The notes below the pieces were generated by a model, which saw only the letters and a program-made list of their open reading frames with translations, did not search any database and was not told where the DNA came from. A stretch of 64,000 nt of DNA from JAIPEI01 sp964443135 (GTDB lineage: Bacteria; Desulfobacterota; DSM-4660; Desulfatiglandales; HGW-15): NCBI GenBank assembly GCA_964443135.1, contig CAYUBQ010000017.1, forward strand, positions 1-64,000, in the 5' to 3' direction. Shown one piece after another: positions 50,764 through 59,515 of this stretch (position 1 is its first letter; every line of letters begins with the position of its first letter). The position numbers and the translations under genes are program-made.

Positions 50764-52182
50764 CTATTTGCTCGAGATGGAATTGTTCAAGTTCTCCAGC
50801 GAGCTGAGCTGCTGCGTGAGCATGCTCTCCGTGGTCTGATACTCGGCAAGCAGCACCTCCAGCGACTCGAACTGGTTTCTGAGGTTCTCCTCCCGCTGGA
50901 CAAAGCGGGCCTCCTTGCTCTCGATCTGGTCCTCGATGTCGTCCACCGAGCTCTGAAGGCCGTCTGTTTTGGTTTCGATGATCCCGCCGGTCTTGACGTA
51001 TCCATCCACGGTCTCGTGGAGCTGAACGGCAAGGCCCTGTTTCCCCTCCTCGTCCTGGCTGAAAAAGGCCAGCACGTCGTCCCGGTGCTCGTCCAGGGCC
51101 TGGGTGAGGACGTCCTGGTCCACGCTCAGATGCCCGTCCTGGTCCACGGTGATCCCCAGCCGGCTGAGCCCGTTCACCTCGCCGGCGACCCCGTCCACCT
51201 GCTCCGAGAGCAAGCGTCTGAGACTGGACCGCAGCATGGTCGTGGTCCGATCCCCCAGGAGAAGGCCGGCCTCCTCGCTTTCCGAGTCGTAGGACTGGAG
51301 GCCCTTGAAGGTGTCCACGACGGCGTTGTAGGTCGTCACAAATCCCTGGATCCTTTTCACGGCGCTGTTCGCGTTCTCGGCCACGTCCACGGTGACCGGG
51401 CTCCCGGGGGCGGCCTCGTTCAGGGTGAAGCTCAGGCCCTCCACCACGTCCTCCACCGTGTTGGAGGCCCGCTCCACGGGCATGCCGTTCACGGTCAGCT
51501 GGGCGTTCCGGGCCTCCTGGGTCTCGGTGAGGGCTTGCGTGGCCGGGTCCGTGTACAGGCTCGAGAGCCCGCTGGCATCGTCGTTCACCCCGTCGTCGTC
51601 GGCCATGGTGAGCGTGATCGTGTTGTCCGAGCCGGTCTCCCGGCTGAAAAGGGTGAGGTAGGCGTTCCCGGCGCCGTCGTCCATCACCTGAGCCGTGACC
51701 CCGGCATCGGCGTCGTTGATGGCTTGGGCAATGCCGGAGAGGGTGTCGCTGTCCGCGTCGATCGCGATGTCCGTGCTGGCGTCGCCCACCTCCAGGGTGA
51801 GCGTGCCGGTCCCCACGGCGGCGTCCCCGCTACCGAAGGCGGCGCTTCGGACCTGCTGGGCCTGGGCGAGCTGGGTCACCTCGACCCGGTAGGTCCCGGC
51901 CGCGGGCTCTCCGGAGACAGCCGCGGACAGGGCGTCCTCGTTGCTGGAGGTCACGCCGTAGGACAGGAGGTTGCCCTCCTCCTTGAGGGCCCCTGCCGCC
52001 CCCTGGAGCTCGGACAGGGCCGACTTCAGGGTCCCGAACGCGGAGATCTCCGCGAGGTGGTCCGCTTCCCGCTGTTGCAGGAGCCGGACCGGGCGCTTCT
52101 CCAAATCCATGAGCTGGCTGATGAGGGACTCCGTGTCCATGCCGGACATCAGGCCCCCTGTGGTGATCGACCCGACAGCCAT
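50764..52182 (-). CDS. fliD: Flagellar hook-associated protein 2 (filament cap)
   Basis: 472 residues. The N-terminal signature SITTGGLMSGMDTESLISQL and KSALSELQGAAGAL is FliD_N. The middle has FLIN-type strands (GTYRVEVTQLAQAQQV; DTLSGIAQAINDADAGV). The C-terminal FliD_C part ends in a coiled coil (QFESLEVLLAEYQTTESMLT). It forms the pentameric or hexameric cap on which flagellin assembles. First gene of fliD-fliS-fliT; no promoter recognised. Confidence 0.94.
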   Translation of the reverse strand: MAVGSITTGGLMSGMDTESLISQLMDLEKRPVRLLQQREADHLAEISAFGTLKSALSELQGAAGALKEEGNLLSYGVTSSNEDALSAAVSGEPAAGTYRVEVTQLAQAQQVRSAAFGSGDAAVGTGTLTLEVGDASTDIAIDADSDTLSGIAQAINDADAGVTAQVMDDGAGNAYLTLFSRETGSDNTITLTMADDDGVNDDASGLSSLYTDPATQALTETQEARNAQLTVNGMPVERASNTVEDVVEGLSFTLNEAAPGSPVTVDVAENANSAVKRIQGFVTTYNAVVDTFKGLQSYDSESEEAGLLLGDRTTTMLRSSLRRLLSEQVDGVAGEVNGLSRLGITVDQDGHLSVDQDVLTQALDEHRDDVLAFFSQDEEGKQGLAVQLHETVDGYVKTGGIIETKTDGLQSSVDDIEDQIESKEARFVQREENLRNQFESLEVLLAEYQTTESMLTQQLSSLENLNNSISSK

Positions 52183-52264
52183 GACGTAACCTCACGCAAA
52201 GGAAGTGGTCTTGAAGCCGTCCCGGGCGGGGACGGCAAACGGTCCTCGAGGCGGTGTTGAGAAT

Positions 52265-52298
52265 CCGGGGACCCCGCCGAACTCAGCAGGGTCCCCGG
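52265..52298 (-). terminator. Hairpin downstream of flagellin
   Basis: CCGGGGACCC (minus strand, 52298-52289) pairs perfectly with GGGTCCCCGG (52274-52265). Located about 18 nt past the flagellin stop. The following sequence (ATTCTC) has no T-run, so it may act as an mRNA 3' stabiliser as much as a terminator. Confidence 0.55.
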
Positions 52299-52315
52299 GG
52301 CAAAGGGTGATCGAA

Positions 52316-54577
52316 TCAGCCCTGGAGCAGGGTGAGCGCCGCCTGCGGCAGGGTGTTGGCCTGGGCCAGCATGGCGGTTCCGGCCTGCTGCAGGATCTGG
52401 GCCTTGGTCATGGATGCGACCTCCGCGGCGTAGTCCGCATCCAGGATGCGGGATCGCGCTGCAGAGATGTTCTCCGCGACGTTGCCCAGGTTGGCGATGG
52501 TGGACTCGAACCGGTTCTGGACCGCACCCAGGTCGCCTCGAATGGAGTCGATCTGGCCGATCGCGCCGTCAATGACATCAATGGCATCGTTGGCGCCTTC
52601 CTGGCTGCTGATGTCGATCTGGTTCACGCTGGAGAGCTCCGAAGCGTTCGCAGCGCCGGCATCCGCGTTGAACAGGGAGGAACCGGCGGAGGCGTCCCCA
52701 TCCACGCTAGAGGTGATGTTGAAGGTGTCCTGGGAGTCGAACTTGACCTCGCCCCCCACCACCGTGGAGTCGGCACCGTTTCGGTCCCCGCCGTCGTAGA
52801 GCTTGACCGTGGTCGTGGCCGTGTCGTTGTCCGCGCCCACGTCCCCGCCGGTCACGCTGATGGAGACCTCGTTCTCGGGCACAATCGTGGATCCGTCACC
52901 AGATACTTTGTTTGTAGATGACACATCGGTTTGATAATCGACTGCAGCGCTGTGCTGGAAGCCGGAGATCTTGATGTCTGCCCCTTCACTGTGCTCCAGC
53001 ACGATCTCCGAGGTGCTGCTGCCGATCTTGGCCGTGATGCCCGTGTTGCCGGAGAGATCGTTGATGGCGTCCACCAAGGCGCCCAAATCATTGCTCGTCA
53101 CCGTGGCTTCCACCGACACCGCCTCGGCGTTGTCGCCCCGCAGGCCGAAACTGACCGTCCCGTCCTCACTCAGGCCGGAGAGGGTCACTTCGGTGGAGGC
53201 CGTGGCGCTGACGCCCGTGGAACCTTCCACTGCGTTCACCGCCTTAGCGATGCTTTCGGCTGAATCTCCCGCCGCGACCTCCACGGTTTCGGTGCCCATG
53301 GAGCCGACGATGGTCAAATCCTGCTTTTCCACGCCGTTGTTGGTTGCAGCGGTTTGTCCAACAACAGACGTGATGCTAGTATCACTTTCATTCTGAAAAA
53401 TTGTATCGTTGGCATCATCAATAGTGTATCCTTCTTGTAGATACACTTCGACGCGTCCACCGAAAGTTAACTGGCTTTCATTACCATCATCCAAAAGTTC
53501 AGAGTCTCCTTTAAGTCCAGTAATTGTGAAGCCATCATCTTCAGTACCTGCTGTTGATACCTCAAAATACAGATCTCGTCCATCCAAAGCGTGTACATCA
53601 ACAGTGCCACTATCATTCACAGTAGCATATATTCCTGCATCAGCTAGAGTGTCATTGTTATTGATATTTTCAGCAACCTTGCTCAATGTAAAATCAGAAC
53701 CATCAGCGGTTTCATCAAAAACATTTTGTCCTTCAAGTTGAATTATAGTATCTGAAGTAGTATCATCAAGTTTAAGGTTGCTTAATGTGACTTTATTATA
53801 GGCAGTTGCTGACTCTACACCACTGGTGCCGGTCAGGGCGGTAGCGATATCTGATGCCTGATCGCTTCCATCGACAGCCACATCATTCGAATCAGTTACA
53901 CCAGCCTTAGTAGTGCCGCTAATAGTCAATGTGGTTGCTGTATAACCGTTATCATCAGCTGCTGCAGAAACCTGTCCAACCTCGGTACCTTGATTTCCAC
54001 TTCCAAGAAACGTCCGGCTAGTCGCCGCCTCGATGCCGTTGTCATTGTCCGTACGCACCGTGTTGGTCCCCAGGGCCGTGGACTGGGCATCGTCGATGGA
54101 AACGCCAATGGTCTCGTTCGCATTGGCGCCGACCTGGAACAGGGCGTTGCTCAGGCTGCCGTCCAGAATCTTCTGGCCGTTGAAGGTCGTGCTGGTGGCG
54201 ATGCGCTGGATCTCCTGCTTGAGCAGATTGACCTCGGCCTGCAGGGAGGCCCGGTCGGAGGCGCTGTTCGTGTCGTTGGCCGACTGGACGGACAGCTCGC
54301 GCATGCGCTGGAGCAGGTTCGTGGTCTCCTGCAAAGCGCCTTCCGCGGTCTGGGCCATGGAGATGCCGTCGTTGGCGTTCCGCGATGCCTGGTTCAGGCC
54401 GCGGATCTGGGCGGTCATCCGGTCGGAGATGGCCAGGCCGGCCGCGTCGTCCTTGGCGCTGTTGACCCGCAGGCCCGATGAAAGCCTCTGAAGAGAGGTG
54501 TTCAGGGTCCCCTGGGACTTGGTAAGGTTTCTCTGGGCGTTCAGTGCCGCGATGTTCGTGTTGATTGAAATAGCCAT
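52316..54577 (-). CDS. fliC: Flagellin with large variable domain
   Basis: 753 residues, much longer than the 490 of E. coli FliC. The N-terminal D0/D1 (MAISINTNIAALNAQRNLTK to about 170) and C-terminal D1/D0 (about 665-753, NRFESTIANLGNVAENISAA) are standard. The centre (about 175-660) contains hook-IN-like strands (GTETVEVAAGDSAESIAKAV; DLGALVDAINDLSGNTGI). Within it, roughly 53330-54010 is distinctly AT-richer than its flanks, as if replaced by transfer. Transcribed from a sigma-28 promoter (54705-54731). The methylase fliB lies upstream on the same strand. Confidence 0.95.
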   Translation of the reverse strand: MAISINTNIAALNAQRNLTKSQGTLNTSLQRLSSGLRVNSAKDDAAGLAISDRMTAQIRGLNQASRNANDGISMAQTAEGALQETTNLLQRMRELSVQSANDTNSASDRASLQAEVNLLKQEIQRIATSTTFNGQKILDGSLSNALFQVGANANETIGVSIDDAQSTALGTNTVRTDNDNGIEAATSRTFLGSGNQGTEVGQVSAAADDNGYTATTLTISGTTKAGVTDSNDVAVDGSDQASDIATALTGTSGVESATAYNKVTLSNLKLDDTTSDTIIQLEGQNVFDETADGSDFTLSKVAENINNNDTLADAGIYATVNDSGTVDVHALDGRDLYFEVSTAGTEDDGFTITGLKGDSELLDDGNESQLTFGGRVEVYLQEGYTIDDANDTIFQNESDTSITSVVGQTAATNNGVEKQDLTIVGSMGTETVEVAAGDSAESIAKAVNAVEGSTGVSATASTEVTLSGLSEDGTVSFGLRGDNAEAVSVEATVTSNDLGALVDAINDLSGNTGITAKIGSSTSEIVLEHSEGADIKISGFQHSAAVDYQTDVSSTNKVSGDGSTIVPENEVSISVTGGDVGADNDTATTTVKLYDGGDRNGADSTVVGGEVKFDSQDTFNITSSVDGDASAGSSLFNADAGAANASELSSVNQIDISSQEGANDAIDVIDGAIGQIDSIRGDLGAVQNRFESTIANLGNVAENISAARSRILDADYAAEVASMTKAQILQQAGTAMLAQANTLPQAALTLLQG

Positions 54578-54704
54578 GGTTGTATCCTCCTTGATGTTGT
54601 TCTCTAGGCGTCAATGCCCGGATTCGATGTCGTTTCTTCCGATCTGGACCTGTCGTTCGTTTCCCTCCTTTCCCGGCCCGGCTTTTCCAGCATGGTTACC
54701 CCTC

Positions 54705-54731
54705 TCATCGGCATGGGGGCGGGGAACTTGA
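54705..54731 (-). promoter_or_regulatory. Sigma-28 (FliA) promoter for flagellin
   Basis: On the minus strand TCAAGTTC (54731-54724), an 11-nt spacer and GCCGATGA (54712-54705), against the consensus TAAAGTTT-N11-GCCGATAA. About 128 nt upstream of the flagellin start. Confidence 0.8.
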
Positions 54732-54812
54732 AGGGAAAAGCGGAGGGGAAATGGAAACGGGCAAGGAAACCCGGGAGCGCCGGCCGGGAGAACAGGCCGT
54801 CCTGTCGCCTGT

Positions 54813-56174
54813 TCAGAGCCGGGCAAGGAGCGCCGCGTGGGCAAGGTCCTGCATGCCCTGCTCGGACAGGGTCTGCTCCAGGTCGGGCAGGAAGCGTTTG
54901 TTGTGCTCGATGCCGCGGGCCAAACGGAACACGGAGTCGACCAGGGCCCGGGTCACCAGCTCCTCCGGATCCTCCTGGTCCTTACCCCCTTCGCCCCCTG
55001 CGCTCTCGCCTGACGACAGGATGGGACTCACCAGGGGGTGGCTCACGAACAGAAACTTGACCAGAGCGGTTTGCAGGATCAATCGGTGGACGTAGTTCAA
55101 GAGGTTCGGGAAGTCCATGTACACCTTGGTAAACACGAACTGCCTGGCGTAGTTCCCCATGCACCCGTCGATTTGCGGCTGGAAGCGGTCGAACAGGTGG
55201 TCGCGACGGGTGCGGTACCCGGCCACGATGTTGTCGCAGGCCAGGGTGACCGCGTCTTCGCCCTGCTGGGTGGACAGGAAGGCGCGCTCCGCGCTCTCGC
55301 CGGTGTACGCGGACCAAGCCGGGAAGAGAAGGGCGCGGAGCTCCGGGACAGACCTGCGAAACGCGCTCAGGAACAGGGCCTGCACCACGGTCATGGGGAG
55401 GGCCAGGGGCACCTCCATCCCTTGGATGGACTCGGCCCAGGCCGTCTCGTAGACGCGGTCCGCGGCCTTGTCCACCTCCAGGGCCAATCGGTCCTCGCTG
55501 AAGTCTTTCGTTCCCTTGAAAAAGAAGGGGGCCGTGTTCCCGGCAAACGAGGCCAGGCTGAACAGGCGGGCCTCCAGGGGAAACCGGTCCCTGGCCAGGA
55601 TGGTGAGGAGGATGTCCCGGATGGTGTCCGCATAGGTGTAGTAGGGGTCCGAGGCCTCCTGAAGCTCTCTTTTGAACCGGTGCCCCACGTACCCGGCGTT
55701 TTCGTAAAGGGAGGGGTCGAGGGCGACCAGGGTGGCGCCTTCCGGGTCCAGGAGGCAGCGCCGGGCCGCCTCGGGGCAGGACAGGGTGCCGCTCACTTCC
55801 AAACGGCGGCCGTGCCAGGCCAGGAGCCGGGGGTAGGTGCGGCAGACCTGGCTGAGCATGGACTCCCCGAACCGGCGCTGGATTTCGCACAGGCCACCGG
55901 GCTCCAGAAAGGGGCAGTGGCCGTTCTCGAGAACCATCTGGGCAAAAGAATAATCGGACCGCTCTTCGGTGCGGTTGCGGCGGAGGGCGTGGCGAAAGCG
56001 CTCCCGGTCCGCGCGGGAGTGGCTCATGGCCTCCTTGAGCCGGGTATAGTGTTTCTTGTCCATAGCAATGGTCCAGTTGGCGCAGCAGTTCGCCTCGCAC
56101 CGGTCCCCGATGCAGGAGAACCCGGTCATGTACTTGAGGGCGATTCCCTGCCGCTCGAGCGGGCCTTGATCCAT
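54813..56174 (-). CDS. fliB: Flagellin lysine-N-methylase
   Basis: 453 residues from ATG 56174 with AAAGGAG upstream. The cysteine-rich N-terminus (FSCIGDRCEANCCANWTIAM, then GHCPFLEPGGLCEIQ and LSQVCRTYPR, later LSCPEAARRC) is the FliB/YkgJ-like metal or Fe-S cluster region. FliB methylates surface lysines of flagellin with SAM. Its place immediately upstream of fliC fits that substrate. The body is helical with no further motif. Confidence 0.9.
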   Translation of the reverse strand: MDQGPLERQGIALKYMTGFSCIGDRCEANCCANWTIAMDKKHYTRLKEAMSHSRADRERFRHALRRNRTEERSDYSFAQMVLENGHCPFLEPGGLCEIQRRFGESMLSQVCRTYPRLLAWHGRRLEVSGTLSCPEAARRCLLDPEGATLVALDPSLYENAGYVGHRFKRELQEASDPYYTYADTIRDILLTILARDRFPLEARLFSLASFAGNTAPFFFKGTKDFSEDRLALEVDKAADRVYETAWAESIQGMEVPLALPMTVVQALFLSAFRRSVPELRALLFPAWSAYTGESAERAFLSTQQGEDAVTLACDNIVAGYRTRRDHLFDRFQPQIDGCMGNYARQFVFTKVYMDFPNLLNYVHRLILQTALVKFLFVSHPLVSPILSSGESAGGEGGKDQEDPEELVTRALVDSVFRLARGIEHNKRFLPDLEQTLSEQGMQDLAHAALLARL

Positions 56175-56459
56175 GGTGAACTCCTTTGGGTGCACGTTTC
56201 TCGAGGACAAAAGCGGTTCCGTTGCCGTTGAATACTCATGCAATTCATGTACCGGGAGGACCGTGAGGGTCCAGAGAACCCGGGGCCGGCCCGGCGCGGG
56301 GGCCTGTCCAGCTTGTCGGATTTTCAGCAGAGGTCCTCATGCTCTCGTCGGAAACGGCCGATGGAGGGAACAGGTTGCGGGTCTTGAACGGATGGGGCAA
56401 GACCGGACCCATCCGTCCAGGGAAGGGCGGAGGCAAGAGAAAACGGAGGTTCTGGACCC

Positions 56460-57470
56460 ATGAAGATCACGGATTCGCAGGTGGCGATGACGGCCGCCTG
56501 GAGCAAGACCGAAACGCTCGAGGAGAAGGAGTCGCTTCAGATCCTTGTGAGACCGCCCGCACGGCAGGGGGATCGCGTGGAGATCTCGCAGGAACCACGA
56601 CTCGAGCCCGGGTACAAGCTCGGGAAGCGGACTCGAGGCTTTCATGGAGAGATGCGCCACACGCTCAAGGCCTTGATCGTGGAGATGCTCACGGGGCGCA
56701 GGGTCGAGACCGTGGACCCTTCCTCTCTGGAAGGGTGCCCGGGGGAGGGGGCCTCTGAAGCCCCTGCCGGGGAGGCCTCTCAGACGAAACCCCGGGAAGG
56801 ATCCGGCTGGGGCCTGGTCTACGAGCAGTCCCGGACCTACACCGAGCAACAGGAGGTCGCCGTGGCCGGTGCGGGCTTGGTGCGGACGGCCGACGGCCGG
56901 GAGATCGCGTTTCAGGTGGAATTGAGCATGAGCCGGGAGTTCGTGGAGCATCACCGTCTGACGGTTCGGGCCGGGGATCCGGCCCTGACCGATCCGTTGG
57001 TGTTGAACTTCGGCGGGAAGGCGGCGGAGCTCTCGGACGTCCGGTTCGCCTTCGACCTGGACGGCGACGGGACCGATGACGACATGCCCGGCCTGGCCCC
57101 GGGGAGCGGGTACCTGGCCCTGGACCGGGACGGGAACGGCGAGATCGACGACGGGAGCGAGCTTTTCGGGCCGGAGACGGGGAGCGGGTTTCAGGAGCTC
57201 GCCGCGCACGACGAGGACGGAAACGGCTGGATCGACGAGGGGGACGGGATCTTCGAGCGGCTCAGCCTGTGGGAGGTGGACGCGCAGGGCGAGCGGTTGA
57301 GCTCCCTCTCGGATCGGGGCGTGGGGGCGATCTTTCTGGGCAGCCTGGACGCGCCCTTTGACCTCAAGGACGAGGAAAACGCGTTGGAGGGCCGCATTGC
57401 CCGGCACGGGCTGTTCCTGGGGGAGGACGGCAGCGCGGGTTCGGTGCAGGAGCTGGACCTGAAGGTGTGA
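56460..57470 (+). CDS. Protein with EF-hand-like calcium loops, flagellar region
   Basis: 336 residues from ATG 56460. It begins MKITDSQVAMTA, like the protein at 45154. Middle domain about 115-190 (RTYTEQQEVAVAGAGLV; FQVELSMSREFVEHHRLTV). Three calcium-loop-like motifs follow: FDLDGDGTDDDMPG, LDRDGNGEIDDGSELFG and HDEDGNGWIDEGDGIFE. No signal peptide is evident, so export by the flagellar apparatus or a cytoplasmic site are both possible. Function unknown. It points away from fliB, with its own 285-nt upstream gap in which I saw no clear promoter. Confidence 0.6.
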   Translation: MKITDSQVAMTAAWSKTETLEEKESLQILVRPPARQGDRVEISQEPRLEPGYKLGKRTRGFHGEMRHTLKALIVEMLTGRRVETVDPSSLEGCPGEGASEAPAGEASQTKPREGSGWGLVYEQSRTYTEQQEVAVAGAGLVRTADGREIAFQVELSMSREFVEHHRLTVRAGDPALTDPLVLNFGGKAAELSDVRFAFDLDGDGTDDDMPGLAPGSGYLALDRDGNGEIDDGSELFGPETGSGFQELAAHDEDGNGWIDEGDGIFERLSLWEVDAQGERLSSLSDRGVGAIFLGSLDAPFDLKDEENALEGRIARHGLFLGEDGSAGSVQELDLKV

Positions 57471-57544
57471 GGGGGAGACGGCCTCAGGCGTGGACTTCCC
57501 CAAGGACCTGATCAATGGCCAATCAGCCTGAGGTTTGCCTGCCC

Positions 57545-57588
57545 TTGACAGAAAGGAATTCCGATTGTAAGATTTCCTTGTTTTCTGT
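57545..57588 (+). promoter_or_regulatory. Promoter and operator of the AbrB/PIN toxin-antitoxin pair
   Basis: TTGACA (57545-57550), a 17-nt spacer and TAAGAT (57568-57573). Inverted arms ACAGAAAGGAA (57548-57558) and TTCCTTGTTTTCTGT (57574-57588) flank the -10 box, a likely site for autoregulation by the antitoxin. Confidence 0.65.
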
Positions 57589-57606
57589 TAAAAAGGAGGC
57601 CGCCTT

Positions 57607-57834
57607 ATGCTGACCAAGCTCACGAGTAAAAATCAAATCACGATCCCCAAAGCCATTCTGTCCAAGGTGCCGGAGACCACCCATTTTGATGTCACCCTTG
57701 AGGACGGGACCATCATCCTGAAACCGGTCCGCGTCTCGGAAGTTGATCTCGAGGGCGTTCGACAAAAGATGAAATCCTTGGGGCTTGATGAGGATTCCGT
57801 GTCCGAGGCCGTTCGATGGGCACGGGAACGTTAG
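57607..57834 (+). CDS. AbrB/MazE-like (SpoVT fold) antitoxin
   Basis: 75 residues from ATG 57607 (AAAAAGGAGG upstream). MLTKLTSKNQITIPKAIL is the swapped-hairpin AbrB DNA-binding motif; the C-terminal half is acidic and helical. It ends at the base before the toxin ATG (TAG then ATG), so the two genes abut. Antitoxin and probable autorepressor. Confidence 0.87.
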   Translation: MLTKLTSKNQITIPKAILSKVPETTHFDVTLEDGTIILKPVRVSEVDLEGVRQKMKSLGLDEDSVSEAVRWARER

Positions 57835-58236
57835 ATGAAACGGGTCGTCCTCGACACCAATGTCGTGGTGAGCGGCCTCCTGTTCGGCGGACGTCCCGGA
57901 GAACCGGTCTCCCTGTGGAAAAAGGGTCACATGCTTCCCTTGTGCTCCAAGCCCATGGTGCAAGAGATCCTGCGGGTGCTTGCCTACCCCAAGTTTCAAC
58001 TCTCCGAACGGGAAATCCAATCGCTTCTCTTTCAGGAGATTCTGCCCTGGTTCGAGACCGTTCCGTTTGAACCCGGCAAGGCGTATGTGCGGGATGCCCC
58101 TGCGGACGACAAGTTCATCTGGTGCGCGCTTTCGGGCCAAGCCGAGGCCATCGTCTCAGGAGACACCCACCTCCTCTCCCTTCCCAATCCACCTGTCCCC
58201 ATCCTCACCGTACAGGCCTATCTGGATGCTTTATGA
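57835..58236 (+). CDS. PIN-family toxin, COG1569 type
   Basis: 133 residues. KRVVLDTNVVVSGLLFGGRP carries the first Asp; VQEILRVLAYPKF gives the Glu; PADDKFIWCALSG and IVSGDTHLL the remaining acidic residues. Predicted Mg-dependent ribonuclease neutralised by the AbrB-type partner just upstream. All catalytic positions seem intact. Confidence 0.87.
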   Translation: MKRVVLDTNVVVSGLLFGGRPGEPVSLWKKGHMLPLCSKPMVQEILRVLAYPKFQLSEREIQSLLFQEILPWFETVPFEPGKAYVRDAPADDKFIWCALSGQAEAIVSGDTHLLSLPNPPVPILTVQAYLDAL

Positions 58237-58340
58237 GGCGTGTGAAATCGCTATTCGGAATCCTGCACCACGATGTGGAAGACCTCCGGGGCTTCGCCCG
58301 GGAGATCCTGGATCGTCTCCCCCACATCGCTTCTCGAGCG

Positions 58341-59141
58341 CTATCTTTTTCGAGGAATGCGCAAGGCCGTCCTCGAGCTCTCGCGCCACGGCGGCAGGCT
58401 GATGCCGAAGGACCTGTGGATTCGTGCACAGCTCAGGACCGAGTAGGGGGGCCGTGCGGCCGGGGTGGGGTAGTCCTCGGTGGAAATGGGGTGAACGTTT
58501 TGAACCCGCAGGGCCAGAGCCTGCGGGGCCAGCTCGAAGATGCCTTCGGCAAAGCCGTACCAGGTGGTTTGCCCCTGATTGGAGCAGTGATAGGTCCCCC
58601 AAGGGGAGGGGGTTCGGGGCAGGGCCTCTGCGATTTGGAGGATCGCCCGGGCGAGGTCTCTTGCCCAAGTGGGGCAGCCCACCTGGTCGTTCACCACGGA
58701 GAGGGTGTCGCGCTCCCGCCCCAGGCGGAGCATGGTGGTGAGGAAGTTGCGGCCGTAGGCGTTCAGGGGGGAGACCGGGTCCTCTTCTCGGTAGGGCCGC
58801 GTGCCCCGGCCGTCGAACACGTAGTCCGTGGAGACGTGGATCAGGGGAACGTTCGCTTGTGAGCAGGCCGCGGCCAGGTTCTCGGCGCCGTCCCGGTTCA
58901 CGGCAAAGGCGAGGCCGGGTTCGGACTCGGCCCGGTCCACGTCGGTGTAGGCCGCTGCGTTGACGAGGATGTCGGGTTTTTGACGGGTGAGGGCCTGCCG
59001 GACCGCCTCGGGGTCGGTGATGTCCAGGTCGGTCCGGGTGAGGGGGAGGACGGTCACGTCCGAGCCGGGACGGGATCCGGCCTCTTGGATCTCCCTTCCC
59101 AGCTGCCCGCCCGCCCCGGTCAGGAGGAGGCGCAGGGTCAT
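58341..59141 (-). pseudogene. rfbD: dTDP-4-dehydrorhamnose reductase with internal deletion
   Basis: 266 codons open from ATG 59141; usual length is about 290-300. The Rossmann start RLLLTGAGGQLGREI and AAYTDVDRAESEP are intact, and the end VNDQVGCPTWARDLARAIL and RPPYSVLSCARI is normal. Between them PLNAYGR runs directly into NFLTTMLRLGRERD: the YxxxK catalytic lysine and roughly 35 following residues are missing, in frame, near 58750. The enzyme should be inactive. Normally it makes dTDP-L-rhamnose. It overlaps rfbC by 3 nt, the remains of an operon. Confidence 0.85.
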
Positions 59142-59515
59142 GGCGTCTTTTCCGCGTACACGGGCAGTTGATCCGCGGGAACGTCCCTCAGCCGGGGGAG
59201 GTCCCGGTCCTTGGGGGAGAGGAGCGGGTCGTCCACGGGCCAGTCGATGCCGAGGTCCGGATCGGACCAGAGGATGCCCGCGTCGCAGTCGGGCGCGTAG
59301 ACGTCGCTGCACTTGTAGAGCACCAGCGCCTCCTCGGTCAGGGCGCAGAACCCGTGGGCGAACCCCTCGGGGACAAAGAGCTGGCAAGGGTCTTGGGCGG
59401 AGAGCCGCATCCCGAACCAGCGGCGGAAGGTGGGGGAGCCCAGCCGGATGTCCACGCAGACGTCGAAGACCTCTCCCTGAATCGCCTGGATCAGCTTGGC
59501 CTGGGGGCTCAGCCC
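59138..59515 (-). pseudogene. rfbC: dTDP-4-dehydrorhamnose 3,5-epimerase, 5' part deleted
   Basis: The frame opens at GLSPQAKLIQAIQGEVFDVC and continues as normal RmlC (LFVPEGFAHGFCALTEEALV, then a normal end). The first about 60 residues, with the catalytic His of the LRGLHYQ region, are missing; instead the frame runs into the 3' end of rfbA. A deletion has joined the two genes. An internal ATG at 59455 would give only 105 residues. Confidence 0.88.

Noticed and set aside
52183..52315. Sigma-54 or sigma-28 promoter for fliD
   Set aside because: No GG-N10-GC or GCCGATAA-like match on the minus strand of this gap; fliD may be read from the flagellin transcript past the hairpin.
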